The translations under genes and the position numbers were made by a program. Below are positions 11,001 through 19,461 of a DNA stretch of 64,000 bases, piece after piece (position 1 is the first letter of the stretch; each line of letters begins with the position of its first letter). Below the pieces are notes generated by a model, which made no database searches, was not told where the DNA came from, and saw only the letters and a list, made by a program, of their open reading frames with translations. Location: assembly GCF_004784465.1 (NCBI RefSeq), contig NZ_SRRU01000006.1:248001-312000 (forward strand). The letters are read 5' to 3'. The stretch is from Streptomyces griseoluteus. GTDB lineage: Bacteria; Actinomycetota; Actinomycetes; Streptomycetales; Streptomycetaceae.

Positions 11001-11313
11001 GGCCTTCATCGGCAGCGCCGTCAACGGCAACCAGTCCGCCAAGGCGACCGTCACCTACACCGACGGCAGCACCGCAGCGGCCGACCTCTCCTTCACCGAC
11101 TGGACCGTCGGCGGCGGGGGCGGCACCGTGCAGTACGGCAACGAGGTCGTCGCCAAGGCCGCGTACCGCAATGTCGCGGGCGCCGACAAGGACCCGGTGG
11201 CCACCTATGTGTTCGCCACCAAGCCGTTCGCCGCGCCGGACGGGAAGGAGATCAGGAGCGTGACGCTGCCGGACGACGGCGACCTGCACGTCTTCGCGCT
11301 CGCCGGCAAGTGA
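8044..11313 (+). CDS. Secreted GH92 alpha-mannosidase, about 1089 aa
   Basis: Calcium-dependent exo-alpha-mannosidases of family GH92 trim alpha-mannosides from N-glycans or fungal mannans outside the cell. A signal peptide ends near ALAAGTAP (about residue 27). The N-terminal GH92 beta-sandwich starts YVDPLIGSSNGGDTYPGAVV. The (alpha/alpha)6 core carries the probable acid in FVEGSAAQYTW (about residue 594) and the base motif GNDDLGAMSAWYVF (about 690). After residue 790 come an Ig-like NEW3-type domain and a terminal beta-sandwich (LLAAYDNTGVSDDTGDHDEA). GTG 8044 and ATG 8047 are both possible; GGAGG at 8030-8034 fits GTG better. A LacI-type palindrome upstream is shared with the second GH92 gene. 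Confidence 0.93.
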   Translation: MMRFRPMSLLLAAALAVGGATPALAAGTAPPGLVDDPTPYVDPLIGSSNGGDTYPGAVVPFGMLSWSPETTRGDATRTTAPGGYHYDATRVRGFSLTHMSGTGCAGGSGDIPFFPYAGDVTSSPASDTKDAVYASDFKHTDETAEPGHYKVGLASGVTADLTATARTGSARFTYPAGKPASLLVRTANSEVGSEDSTVSIDPGSHTVSGSVTSGNFCGYLDPEGQRSYYTLYFTAHFDRAFKTTGTWQDDKLNPGSTRASGGTGGFSHGGRPVAGKGAGGYVEFAPGEGPVNVKVGISYVSQDAAEANLRAENGPHRSFDAVRDAARAAWRERLGAVRVGGGTDAERITFYTALYHALFHPNVISDADGRYRGSVGKVHRVGHGQRAQYGTFSGWDVYRDQVQLLTLLDPRTGSDIAQSLYELAGQNGGVWDRWLHNAGGTHVMNGDPSPSALAGIHAFGGTGFDLKGALKSLVKAATVPTEQDLSAAGKPVLSVGQRPSLDKYLKLHYMPSVSNAWGGAAETLEMSAADFSLSQLAAAAGEKRTEKQFAERAQWWQNNFNIAADATGGYIANRKADGSWVTGFTPDTGNGFVEGSAAQYTWMVQHNPAGLFAALGGTDQALARLDSFFHTADGKWAFTGQGGAKSEMDNEPSINVPYLYAYAGAPYKTQETVRAAMRQLWSTGPGGIPGNDDLGAMSAWYVFSAMGMYPQVPSRAELVLASPLFERVEIDRPQGDDISIRAEGAAADAPYVRSLKVNGRSSDRAWLPASFVRDGGRLDYRLGTTPNRTWGAKTPPPSFRQGEQPYQIGVGPTTATLAPGDSTAIDVRALSLNGGTGPEVRFKVEAPAGVTAIPAEGTVTGGARRITLTAADDATQGFYTAKVTVTSGDTSYEQPVSLTVAAPGTLLAAYDNTGVSDDTGDHDEADYDGGGWSYSKQALAAAGLTPGKQATTGGLAFTWPDSPAGRPDNASAHGQTVELKDPATALAFIGSAVNGNQSAKATVTYTDGSTAAADLSFTDWTVGGGGGTVQYGNEVVAKAAYRNVAGADKDPVATYVFATKPFAAPDGKEIRSVTLPDDGDLHVFALAGK

Positions 11314-11403
11314 ACCGGGGCGGTTCCGTCTCCTCGGCGGGGTGCGGCGGCAGTAGCATCGTTCTCCCCACCCAAACCGACACCGACAAGGCGGGACCGC
11401 CCG

Positions 11404-11829
11404 ATGGCCGACGAGGCTTACCTCTTCCTGCTCCCCGAACGTCACCCGAGCCTCGGCGCGGCCATGGCCGCCGTCGCCCCGCTGGAATGCGACCAGACCC
11501 CGGCCGTGCGGGGCTGGATCTCGGCCCACGATGTCGCTCCGTCCTCCGAGCAGTTGCGGATTCTGCCCGCCGGGTCGGAGGTCCTCATCCCCGAGGAGGC
11601 CGAGCGGCTGCCGATCCCGCTGACCGCGGAGGAGGAGGTCCGGGTCCAGCAGGAGTGCGCGCCCCAGTCGGTCACCGACATGGAGCGGGAGCTGCTGGAG
11701 TTCCGGGACACCAGCCAGGGCTGGGAGACCCTGGTGCACCGGGCGCTGACCGCCGGGGTCCCGGCCCCGCGCATCGCCCGGCTGACCGGGCTCGACCCGC
11801 AGGAGATCGGCCGGCTGACCGGCGTGTGA
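11404..11829 (+). CDS. Conserved Streptomyces protein, DUF6003-like, 141 aa
   Basis: The product begins MADEAYLFLLPERHPSLGAA. It is acidic and soluble, and its C-terminal part (HRALTAGVPAPRIARLTGLDPQEIGRLTGV) looks like a small helix-turn-helix, with two similar ARLTGL/GRLTGV turns. I recall the family as DUF6003, found in Streptomyces, with no known function. It starts 90 bases after the GH92 stop and could be read through from it, but has no metabolic link to it. A DNA- or protein-binding role is only suggested by the helical tail. Confidence 0.7.
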   Translation: MADEAYLFLLPERHPSLGAAMAAVAPLECDQTPAVRGWISAHDVAPSSEQLRILPAGSEVLIPEEAERLPIPLTAEEEVRVQQECAPQSVTDMERELLEFRDTSQGWETLVHRALTAGVPAPRIARLTGLDPQEIGRLTGV

Positions 11830-11835
11830 CGCGGC

Positions 11836-12600
11836 TCAGCGGGAGGTGCTGTCCGGCTCGGGACTCGGGCCGGTCAGCTCGGGCTCCAGCCCCTCCGTGA
11901 CGTGCGTGGGCCGTCGGCCGGTGTCCGACCGCCACGCCTCGAAGGCACGGCTGGTCAGGACGACGACGGCCAGCCCGAGCAGCCACCCGCCCAGCACGTC
12001 GCTGAACCAGTGCACGCCGAGTGCGACGCGGGTGAAGCCGACCCCCACCACGGACACCACCGCCACCACCCAGCACGCGATCCGGGCCCGGCGCGGCACC
12101 AGGGGGAGCAGGACCAGCAGGAACACCGCGAACGAGGTGGTGGCGGTCATCGCGTGCCCGGAGGGGAACGAGTAGCCCGGCGCGTGCGCCACCGGGTCCA
12201 CCAGGACCGGCCGTGCCCGTTCGACCAGCGTCTTCACGCCGAGCCCGATCAGGCCCCCGGCCACCGCCGTCGCCGCCGCCCACGCGGCCAGTCGCCGGGC
12301 ACCGCGCCACAGCAGCCAGCCGGTCAGCAGTGCCACGCCCACCCGCAGGGTGAGCGGGTCCCAGACGTAGTTGGACAGCACGCGCAGGGTGGCCGTCCAC
12401 GCCGGATGGTCCACGGCGACCTCGTGCAGACCGTTCGCGGCGTCGCGGTCGAGGTCGCGCAGCGGCCGCCAGTGGCCCTCCACCAGGACCAGCAGCAGAG
12501 CGAACGGCACGGCGGCGGCCGCGGCGCCCCCGGCCGCCGCCAGCAGCCGGATGCCGAACCGCCGGTCGGTGGCCCGCAGGGTCGTGGTTTTCGTCGGCAT
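11836..12600 (-). CDS. PAP2-family membrane phosphatase, 254 aa
   Basis: Type 2 phosphatidic acid phosphatase, an integral membrane enzyme acting on lipid pyrophosphates or phosphates such as undecaprenyl pyrophosphate or phosphatidate. All three catalytic motifs are present: KTLVERARP (KX6RP), SFPSGHA (PSGH) and TRVALGVHWFSD (SRX5HX3D). About six membrane helices are predicted. The ATG at 12598-12600 shares one base with the TGA of the upstream YihY gene, implying translational coupling in the three-gene operon that starts at 15270. Substrate is uncertain. Confidence 0.88.
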   Translation of the reverse strand: MPTKTTTLRATDRRFGIRLLAAAGGAAAAAVPFALLLVLVEGHWRPLRDLDRDAANGLHEVAVDHPAWTATLRVLSNYVWDPLTLRVGVALLTGWLLWRGARRLAAWAAATAVAGGLIGLGVKTLVERARPVLVDPVAHAPGYSFPSGHAMTATTSFAVFLLVLLPLVPRRARIACWVVAVVSVVGVGFTRVALGVHWFSDVLGGWLLGLAVVVLTSRAFEAWRSDTGRRPTHVTEGLEPELTGPSPEPDSTSR

Positions 12601-13553
12601 CAGACCCCCGGATCGGGTTGGATCGGTTCGGGCCGCCGCCCGCGCGCCGCCTCCAGCTGGGCCGCGAAGGACAGCCCGAGGAACAGGGCGAGCGAGGTCA
12701 GGTAGGCCCACAGCAGCAGGGACATGAAGGCGCTCAGCGGACCGTAGACGGTGTCAAAGGAGCCGCTCAGGTCCAGGTACAGGGTGAGTACCCAGGTCAG
12801 CGTCATCCACAGCACCAGATACACGGCCGCGCCGAAGGCCAGCCAGGTGTAGCCCGGCTGTTTGCGGCGCGGTGAGCGCCGGAAGATCGCACTGGCGGAG
12901 ATCAGGGCGAGCAGCAGCCCGAAGGGCCAGCGCACGATGTTCCACACCATCTGTGCGTTCGAGCCGAGCCCGTAGACCGCCCCCGCGGCGGATGCCAGGT
13001 CGTCGCCGGCGACCATGACGACGAAGCCCAGGCCGAGCGGGAACCCCGCGCACAGCGCCATGACCAGCCCGCGCGAGTACTTGAGGTGGAAGGGCCGGTC
13101 GCGTTCGTTGCCGTAGATGCGGTTGGCGCCGCGCTCTATCTGGCACATCGCCGTGGTGACGTTCACGATCGAGAAGATCGCGCCGAACCAGAGGGCGACC
13201 TCGGCGCCGTCGCCCGCCTTGCGGCGGCTGCGGTCGAGCGCGTCGTCGACCACCTCGGCGCTGGGTCCCTCGGCGATGCGGTGGATGGTCAGCTCCGCCA
13301 TCCGGCCGATGTCCTCGGTGTGCAGGCTGGTGGAGAGGCCGACGAAGGCCAGGGCCAGCGGGATCACCGAGAGCACGGTCTGCAGCGCGAGCGCGCGGGA
13401 GTGGCTGAAGCCGTCGGCGTACCGGAAGCGGAGGAACGCGTCGCGCAGCAGGGACCAGCCGCCATAGCGGCGCAGGGTCACCCACGCCTCGTCGGCGGAG
13501 AGTTCGTCCCCGCTCATGTCCCGCGTCTCCGGGACCTTGGTGGCGCTGCCCAT
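12600..13553 (-). CDS. YihY/virulence factor BrkB family membrane protein, 317 aa
   Basis: The product has a soluble N-terminus followed by six hydrophobic segments, with family-typical stretches FRYADGFSHSRALALQTVLS and TWVLTLYLDLSGSFDTVYGP. The BrkB/YihY family was once annotated as ribonuclease BN and is now regarded as a membrane protein of uncertain function, possibly in lipid or envelope transport. It is the middle gene of an operon: the upstream PAP2-DAG kinase stop is one base from this ATG, and the downstream PAP2 gene overlaps by one base. The context points to phospholipid or lipid-carrier handling. Confidence 0.88.
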   Translation of the reverse strand: MGSATKVPETRDMSGDELSADEAWVTLRRYGGWSLLRDAFLRFRYADGFSHSRALALQTVLSVIPLALAFVGLSTSLHTEDIGRMAELTIHRIAEGPSAEVVDDALDRSRRKAGDGAEVALWFGAIFSIVNVTTAMCQIERGANRIYGNERDRPFHLKYSRGLVMALCAGFPLGLGFVVMVAGDDLASAAGAVYGLGSNAQMVWNIVRWPFGLLLALISASAIFRRSPRRKQPGYTWLAFGAAVYLVLWMTLTWVLTLYLDLSGSFDTVYGPLSAFMSLLLWAYLTSLALFLGLSFAAQLEAARGRRPEPIQPDPGV

Positions 13554-13554
13554 G

Positions 13555-15270
13555 TCAGCCCTCCCGGTTGGGGACCAGCACGGTCAGCGCGCCCGGCACG
13601 ACCTCCACGGAGAGCCGGAGCCCGGTGCCGACCGGGTCGCCGTCGATCTCGCGGGGCTCCGGGGCGTCGAAGGTGAACTCGGCCCGCCGGAAGGTACGGA
13701 ACTCCGGCTGCCCCTCTTCCTCCTCGCCGTCCCGCTTCCGGTGCAGCAGCAGCGCGCTCACCGTGCGCAGCCAGCCGCCGGGGCCCCGCGGGTCGAGGAT
13801 CAGCAGGTCCAGCACCCCGTCGTCGGGACGGGCGTCCGGGATCAGCCGCAGACCGCCCTGGAGGGCGCCGGTGTTGCCGACGAGCACCATGCGGGCGGTA
13901 CGGCGCAGCGGCTGGCCGCCGTCCAGGCGGACGCTCAGGCCCATCCGGGGCCCGCGCATCGCCTTCGGGGCGGCCAGGACGTACGCGGGCCAGCCCAGCA
14001 GCGCCTTGGCGCGGTCGTGCTCCTCCGCGTACTTCATCATCGCGGCGTCCAGGCCGACGCCGGACATCACGGCGAAGTGGGTGGCGGGGAGGCCGTCGCC
14101 CTCGATCCGGGCGAGGTCGATGACGCGGGGCGCACCGCCGAGGGCCGCGTCGAGCGCCTCGGCCGGGGTGAGCGGGAGGCCGAGGTTGCGGGCGAGCAGA
14201 TTGCCGGTGCCGAAGGGCACGACGGCGAGCGGGACCCCGCTGCCGGCCAGCTGGTCGGCGGCCGCGCGTACCGTGCCGTCGCCGCCGCAGACCACGACCA
14301 GCGCGGCACCCTCGTCCAGCGCCCGGGCGGTCTGGCCGCCGCCGGGGTCGGCGGCCGTCGTCTCGATGAACACCGGTTCCCGGTGGCCGTGCTGGGCGAG
14401 GACCCGGCGCAGCTCGTCCCGCGCGCTCTCGTCGACCGTGGTGGGGTTGACGACCACCGCGACCCGGCCCGGCAGCCGCTCGGCGCGGGCGGCCTCCGGG
14501 ACCTCGGGCAGCGCGGCGGGCGCCGACACGCGGCCGTCGCGGAGCAGGGCGTGCCCGACGATCAGCAGGGACAGCGCGCCGTTGATCATGCCGCCCGCCA
14601 CGTCGGTCGGGTGGTGCATGCCCCGGTACAGACGGCAGACGCCCACCACGACCGGCAGCAGGAACAGCAGCGCGGCCAGCACGCGCCGCCAGGGGCTCCG
14701 CACGCGGGACAGCACCAGGACCGCGAGACCGCCGTAGATCGCGGTGGCCGCACCGGTGTGGCCGGAGGTGTAGCTGGAGGTCGGCAGGGAGCCGTCGAGC
14801 CGGTGCACATGGGGGCGCTGGCGGTCCACCGCGATGGTGATGACCAGGAACACCAGCGACTGGAGCGCGACCCCGAGCGCCAGGAACGACACCTGACGCC
14901 ACATCGGCAGCCTGGGTATGAAGATCATCGCCAGGCAGGCCGCCAGCGTCACCCCGATCACGGTGCCCGTGTTGCCCAGCTCGGACCCGATCGAGGAGAG
15001 CGTGGTCAGGGTGGAGGTACGCAGCCGCTCCAGGCCCCGGTTGACGCCGTCCTCGGCCGTCATCGGCCACACGTGCCGGGCGGGGCCGGTGATCAGGAAG
15101 CCGATGCCGATCATCAGGACGGCCTGGCACACCGCCAGCGCCCCGATGGAGGCCGCCGCCCGCGTCGTACCGCGCGGCAGCTCGCGGGGGCGTCCGGTGG
15201 GGGCCGTCCTGGTGGAGCGGGGCGCGTCCCCGGGCAGGCCCGTTGATCTCTCCGGTACGGCGGTCGGCAT
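13555..15270 (-). CDS. PAP2 phosphatase / diacylglycerol kinase-like fusion, 571 aa
   Basis: The N-terminal half (about 40-270) is a multi-helix PAP2 phosphatase with DRQRPHVHRLD, the SYTSGHTG motif (PSGH variant) and CRLYRGMHHPTDV. The C-terminal half (about 290-570) is a DAGK/LcbK-type lipid kinase domain with CGGDGTVRAAADQL and PFGTGNLLARN. A single chain could therefore dephosphorylate one lipid and phosphorylate another. The ATG at 15270 is chosen for GAGGAG about 9 nt upstream. It is the first gene of the operon with YihY and a second PAP2. Note the SGH variant: threonine replaces the usual proline before SGH. Confidence 0.9.
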   Translation of the reverse strand: MPTAVPERSTGLPGDAPRSTRTAPTGRPRELPRGTTRAAASIGALAVCQAVLMIGIGFLITGPARHVWPMTAEDGVNRGLERLRTSTLTTLSSIGSELGNTGTVIGVTLAACLAMIFIPRLPMWRQVSFLALGVALQSLVFLVITIAVDRQRPHVHRLDGSLPTSSYTSGHTGAATAIYGGLAVLVLSRVRSPWRRVLAALLFLLPVVVGVCRLYRGMHHPTDVAGGMINGALSLLIVGHALLRDGRVSAPAALPEVPEAARAERLPGRVAVVVNPTTVDESARDELRRVLAQHGHREPVFIETTAADPGGGQTARALDEGAALVVVCGGDGTVRAAADQLAGSGVPLAVVPFGTGNLLARNLGLPLTPAEALDAALGGAPRVIDLARIEGDGLPATHFAVMSGVGLDAAMMKYAEEHDRAKALLGWPAYVLAAPKAMRGPRMGLSVRLDGGQPLRRTARMVLVGNTGALQGGLRLIPDARPDDGVLDLLILDPRGPGGWLRTVSALLLHRKRDGEEEEGQPEFRTFRRAEFTFDAPEPREIDGDPVGTGLRLSVEVVPGALTVLVPNREG

Positions 15271-15377
15271 CGGTGCAACTCCTCGGCTCGGTCGGCTGGT
15301 CGGGCCGGACCGCGCGGGCCCGACCAACGGGCTAATGCCCCCTCAACGGCCGAGCAGACGGCACGGGCCAAGAGGAA

Positions 15378-15404
15378 GGGGCGGCCCCCGCGCGGGACCG
15401 CCCC
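15378..15404 (-). terminator. Hairpin downstream of the second GH92 gene
   Basis: GGGGCGG (15378-15384) pairs with CCGCCCC (15398-15404), and the loop contains further GC pairing. It lies 23 bases after the stop of the minus-strand GH92 gene, separating it from the PAP2-DAG kinase operon. Confidence 0.5.
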
Positions 15405-15426
15405 TCCACTTCTCGATCCGGAGCCG

Positions 15427-18400
15427 TCAGGCCAGCAGTTCCACCTCCGCCAGCGTCGACTCCCCGTCCAGCACCAGCCGGTACTTGGTGTACGAGCCCG
15501 GCGCACTCACGCTGAACGCCCGTGTCTGGCGGTCCCAGGCGAAGGATTCACCGGAGCGCTTGTCCAGCGTCCGCCAGGTCGTGCCGTCCGTGGAGCCCTG
15601 CAGCGTCCAGCCGGTGGGCGCCCTCGTACGGTCCGCCGACGAGGTCAGCGTGTACTGGACCGCCCTGGTCGCGTCACCCGTCGGCAGGTCCACCGAGGTG
15701 ACCGCCGCGCTCGTGGCCGAGGTGTTGTCGAACAGCGCGCCGTCGCCCTTCAGCACGTCCGCGCGCGGGGTCGGCACCTTGTCGTCCTCGGTGACCGACA
15801 CCGGGGCGGCGTCCTTGCCCGAACCCCACGACGAGGGCCGCGGCCCCATCGAGAAGTCCAGCACCCCGCCCTTGGACAGCAGCGAGTGGGGGAGCGAAGT
15901 GGAGTTCCAGGAGCGGCCGTTGAAGCGGACACCCTGGATGTACACATTGCGGTCGCTGTTGTCCGGGGCCTTGATCACCAGGTCCCGGCCGTTCTCCAGG
16001 TGGACGGTGGCCTTCTTGAACTGCGGTGAGCCGATGGCGTACTCCCCGCTGCCCATGACCAGCGGGTAGAAGCCGAGCGAGGAGAAGAGGTACCAGGCCG
16101 ACTGCTCGCCGTTGTCCTCGTCGCCGTGGTAGCCCTGTCCGATCTCGCTGCCCGTGTACAGGCGGGAGAGCACCTCGCGCACGTTCTTCTGCGCCTTCCA
16201 GGGCTCGCCGGCCGCGTCGTACATGTAGTTGACGTGGTGGGCGACCTGGTTGGAGTGGCCGTACTGGCCCATCCGGACGTCCCGCGCCTCGGTCATCTCG
16301 TGGATGACACCGCCGTAGGAGCCGGTGAACTCCGGGGAGGCGGTCTCCGGGGTGGCGAAGTATTCGTCCAGCTTGTCGCCGAGGGCCTTGCGGCCGCCGT
16401 ACAGGTTCGCCAGGCCTCGGCTGTCCTGCGGGGCGGTGAAGGCGTAGCCCCAGCCGTCGGTCTCCGTGTAGTCGTAACCCCACACGCGCGGGTCGTACTT
16501 GGCGGAGTCCACGCGCCAGTCGCCCTTGGCCGTCCGGCCCTGGAAGAAGCCGGCCTTCGCGTCGAAGAGGTTCACATAGTCGCGGGCCCGGTTGAGGAAG
16601 TACGCCGACTCCTCCTTGTACCGCTTCTCGCCGGTCTTCTTATAGAGGGCCTCGCCCATCTTGGCGATGCCGTAGTCGTTGACATAGCCCTCCATGGCCC
16701 AGGAGAAGCCCTCGTGGGTGTCGGTGCTGGTGTACCCGAGGAAGGGCGAGGTGGCCATGCCCTTGCGGCCGACGCCCGAACTCGGCGGCACCACCGTCGC
16801 GTTCTTCACCGCCGCGTCGTACGCCGCCTTCGCGTCGAACTTCACGCCCTTGACGTAGGCGTCCGCGAACGCGACGTCCGAGGAGGTGCCGGTCATCAGG
16901 TCGGCGTAGCCGGGGGAGGACCAGCGGGAGGTCCAGCCGCCGTCCTTGTACTGCTGCACGAACCCGTCGACCATCTCGCCCGCCTGGGAGGGCGTCAGGA
17001 ACGAGTAGGCGGGCCAGGTGGTGCGGTACGTGTCCCAGAAGCCGTTGTTGACGTACACCTTGCCGTCCACGATCTTGGCGCCGGTGTGCGTCGGGGTGTC
17101 CGGGCCGGGCATCGCGGAGAACGGCGAGGCGTACTGGTCCTTCCCGCCGACCTTCTCGAAGCCCGAGTTCGGGTAGAGGTACAGCCGGTACATGCTGGAG
17201 TAGAGCGTGGTGAGCTGCTCCGGGGTGGCGCCCTCCACCTCGACCCTGCCGAGGATCTCGTCCCAGGCCCGCTGGGCGCGCGTCTTGACGGTGTCGAAGG
17301 AGGTGCCGTCCGGGATCTCCTGGCGCAGGTTGTCCTTCGCCTGGTCCAGGCTGATCAGCGAGGTCGCCAGGCGCAGGGTCACCGTACGGTCGGCGCCCGC
17401 GGCGAACCGCAGATAGCCCTTGACCCCACTGGAGGAGCCCTCGGTGACCGGCTTGTCGAAGGTGCCGTAGACGAACAGCCGGGTCGCACCCGTGGACAGC
17501 CCCGACTTCACGTCGGAGTAGCCGGTGACGATCCCGTGCTCCTTGTCCAGCGTCAGCCCCGCCTGCTCGGTGACGTTGTCGAACAGCACGCTCGCGTCGT
17601 CGCCGGGGTAGCTGAAGCGCAGCACGGCCGCGTGGTCGGTCGGGGTCATCTCGGCCTTGAGACCGTTCTCGAACCTGACCCCGTAGTAGTACGGCCGGGC
17701 CGTCTCGTTCTCGTGCCGGAAGGCCAGCTCACGGGCCTCGCGGCCGGTGTCCGGGGTGCCCTTCGCGGCCGACGGCATCAACTGGAAGGTCTGCCGGTCA
17801 CCCATCCACGGGCTCGGCTCATGGCTGGCGCTGAACGCCTGGACGGTCGGCAGGTTGTCCTCGTTGTTGGCCCGCGCGTACTCGTACAGCCAGCTCAGCG
17901 AGGACGCGTTGGTCACCGGGGTCCAGAAGTTGAACCCGTGCGGCATCGCGGCGGCCGGGAAGTTGTTGCCGCGCGAGAAGCTGCCGCTGGAGTTGGTGCC
18001 GCGCGTGGTCAGCGCGTAGTCCGACAGATGCGCCTTGGGCCGCTCGGGGGCCACCCGCCTCAGCGCCACGTCGTCGACCCAGCCCCGGAACTTCGCCGGG
18101 CCCTTGGGGGAGTCGTACGCCACCAGGACGCGGTCGACGGTCTTGCCCCCGGCCACCGCGCCGATCCGGGACGCCACGTCGTTCCACTGGTTGACGTACA
18201 GCACCTTGGCGTCGCCCTGGCCGCGCGGGGTCAGCGGGAACCCGTGCTGGTCCCTCGCGCCGAGCTGGCTGAGGTAGGTGCCGTCGGTGAAGGCCAGGTC
18301 CACGCTGACGTTGGTGGCGTCGTAGTCCCGGTCGCCGTCGGCCATCGACGGGAAGAGGCGGTACGACAGCCGGGTGTCGCTGGCCACCTTCACATCGACG

Positions 18401-19230
18401 TCGAAGACCTTGTTGTACGAGTAGCCCCGGCCGTCGGCGGTGTGGCGTCCCGCGTAGCGCAGGGCGTGGGTGCCGGTGAAGCCCGCCCGCGCCTTGGCGG
18501 TGGGGGAGCCGCTGGGGCCCTTGTCGACGAGGCTCAGCATGTCCTGCGGCGCGGGACCGTCACCGCCGCCGGTGGAGAACTGCACGTCGGCCAACTGGAG
18601 TGCGTCCGACGCACCGTTGTTCCTCGTCACCTCCAGCCGGAAGTGCTGGTACTCGGCCGGTGTGGTGAGCTGGTAGGACTTGGTCCCGAACCGGTCCGGG
18701 AAGGTCTCGCCGGTACGGGTGTCGAGGGTCTTCCAGTCCTTGCCGTCAGCCGAGCCCTGCAGCCGCCAGTCCTTCGGGTCGCGCTCGTCGTGGTCGTTGG
18801 CCGCGGTGAGCGCGTAGGCGGCGAGCTCGACCGGCTGGTCCAGGTCGAACTCCACCCAGCCGGTGGGTGCGAACGTCAGCCATTTGCTACCGGGATCGAC
18901 GTCGGTGAGGTTCTCCTTCACCTCGCCCGCGCCGGTGTTCTCCCCGCTCGCCCGCAGATCGGTGACGTGGTCGGTGACATTGCCCGGAATGCCGGTGGTG
19001 TAACCGCCGTCCACGCCCGAGGAGCGCTTGGCGCCGCCCGGACCGGTCTCGACGGTGTTCAGCCAGTCCGGTGCCGGGTCGCCGGATTCGAACGAGGACG
19101 CGAACTCCGTGGCGGCGGCGGGGGCCCTGGCCGGCACGGCGACCGCCGCCCCCTGGGCGCCGACGCCCATGACAAAGGCGGTCGTGAGGACGACCGCCGG
19201 AGTCCATCTGTGCCGAGATCTCCGCTGCAT
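15427..19230 (-). CDS. Secreted modular GH92 alpha-mannosidase, 1267 aa
   Basis: A second, larger family-92 exo-alpha-mannosidase. A signal peptide covers about residues 1-35 (RRSRHRW, then a hydrophobic stretch, AVAVPARA). Next come a discoidin/F5-8C-like carbohydrate-binding module (about 85-215: WVEFDLDQPVELAAYALTAA, TLDTRTGETF) and a beta-sandwich module to about 390. The GH92 catalytic region runs from about 400 to 1130, with YTETDGWGYAFTAPQD (probable acid Glu) and GYHGDEDNGEQSAWYLF (base region). A second discoidin-like module sits at the C-terminus (SADRTRAPTGWTLQGSTDGT). The sequence differs enough from the 8044 enzyme to suggest another linkage preference. It shares the GACAACGTTGTC operator with that gene. 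Confidence 0.93.
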   Translation of the reverse strand: MQRRSRHRWTPAVVLTTAFVMGVGAQGAAVAVPARAPAAATEFASSFESGDPAPDWLNTVETGPGGAKRSSGVDGGYTTGIPGNVTDHVTDLRASGENTGAGEVKENLTDVDPGSKWLTFAPTGWVEFDLDQPVELAAYALTAANDHDERDPKDWRLQGSADGKDWKTLDTRTGETFPDRFGTKSYQLTTPAEYQHFRLEVTRNNGASDALQLADVQFSTGGGDGPAPQDMLSLVDKGPSGSPTAKARAGFTGTHALRYAGRHTADGRGYSYNKVFDVDVKVASDTRLSYRLFPSMADGDRDYDATNVSVDLAFTDGTYLSQLGARDQHGFPLTPRGQGDAKVLYVNQWNDVASRIGAVAGGKTVDRVLVAYDSPKGPAKFRGWVDDVALRRVAPERPKAHLSDYALTTRGTNSSGSFSRGNNFPAAAMPHGFNFWTPVTNASSLSWLYEYARANNEDNLPTVQAFSASHEPSPWMGDRQTFQLMPSAAKGTPDTGREARELAFRHENETARPYYYGVRFENGLKAEMTPTDHAAVLRFSYPGDDASVLFDNVTEQAGLTLDKEHGIVTGYSDVKSGLSTGATRLFVYGTFDKPVTEGSSSGVKGYLRFAAGADRTVTLRLATSLISLDQAKDNLRQEIPDGTSFDTVKTRAQRAWDEILGRVEVEGATPEQLTTLYSSMYRLYLYPNSGFEKVGGKDQYASPFSAMPGPDTPTHTGAKIVDGKVYVNNGFWDTYRTTWPAYSFLTPSQAGEMVDGFVQQYKDGGWTSRWSSPGYADLMTGTSSDVAFADAYVKGVKFDAKAAYDAAVKNATVVPPSSGVGRKGMATSPFLGYTSTDTHEGFSWAMEGYVNDYGIAKMGEALYKKTGEKRYKEESAYFLNRARDYVNLFDAKAGFFQGRTAKGDWRVDSAKYDPRVWGYDYTETDGWGYAFTAPQDSRGLANLYGGRKALGDKLDEYFATPETASPEFTGSYGGVIHEMTEARDVRMGQYGHSNQVAHHVNYMYDAAGEPWKAQKNVREVLSRLYTGSEIGQGYHGDEDNGEQSAWYLFSSLGFYPLVMGSGEYAIGSPQFKKATVHLENGRDLVIKAPDNSDRNVYIQGVRFNGRSWNSTSLPHSLLSKGGVLDFSMGPRPSSWGSGKDAAPVSVTEDDKVPTPRADVLKGDGALFDNTSATSAAVTSVDLPTGDATRAVQYTLTSSADRTRAPTGWTLQGSTDGTTWRTLDKRSGESFAWDRQTRAFSVSAPGSYTKYRLVLDGESTLAEVELLA

Positions 19231-19259
19231 CTACGGATTCCCCTCCCGCGCTTACTTCG

Positions 19260-19271
19260 GACAACGTTGTC
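19260..19271. promoter_or_regulatory. LacI-type operator GACAACGTTGTC (site 2, upstream of GH92)
   Basis: The 12-mer is identical to the one at 7871-7882. It lies 29 bases upstream of the start of the second GH92 gene, a position suited to repression. The shared operator implies that both mannosidases belong to one regulon, whose LacI-type regulator is not encoded in this window. Confidence 0.65.
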
Positions 19272-19461
19272 AGCTTGCTGCGCAGGAACCAGTAGGTGGT
19301 CAAGTGGCCGATGATGTCAAGGGTGTTGGCTGCGGCATTCAGGGGGCTATATCGGTAATTCATCCGGCAGGGTGTGCGGAGCCCGGCGATATTTCCACCA
19401 GGTCTCAACTCGGAAAAGACCGACGGCCGACCTTGCATTCGATCTTGCCCCATTGGCGGGA

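Noticed and set aside
15427..19230. GH92 enzyme as a mannose-phosphate hydrolase with a missing acid
   Set aside because: The Glu in YTETDGWGY aligns with the acid Glu of the other GH92 protein, so loss of the acid is not supported.
16126..19314. A 1062-residue open frame on the plus strand
   Set aside because: Antisense to the GH92 gene, with low-complexity shadow composition.
19397..19416. A second possible DasR-like site (CACCAGGTCTCAACT)
   Set aside because: The match to the dre consensus is poor in the central and right halves, unlike the site at 19462.
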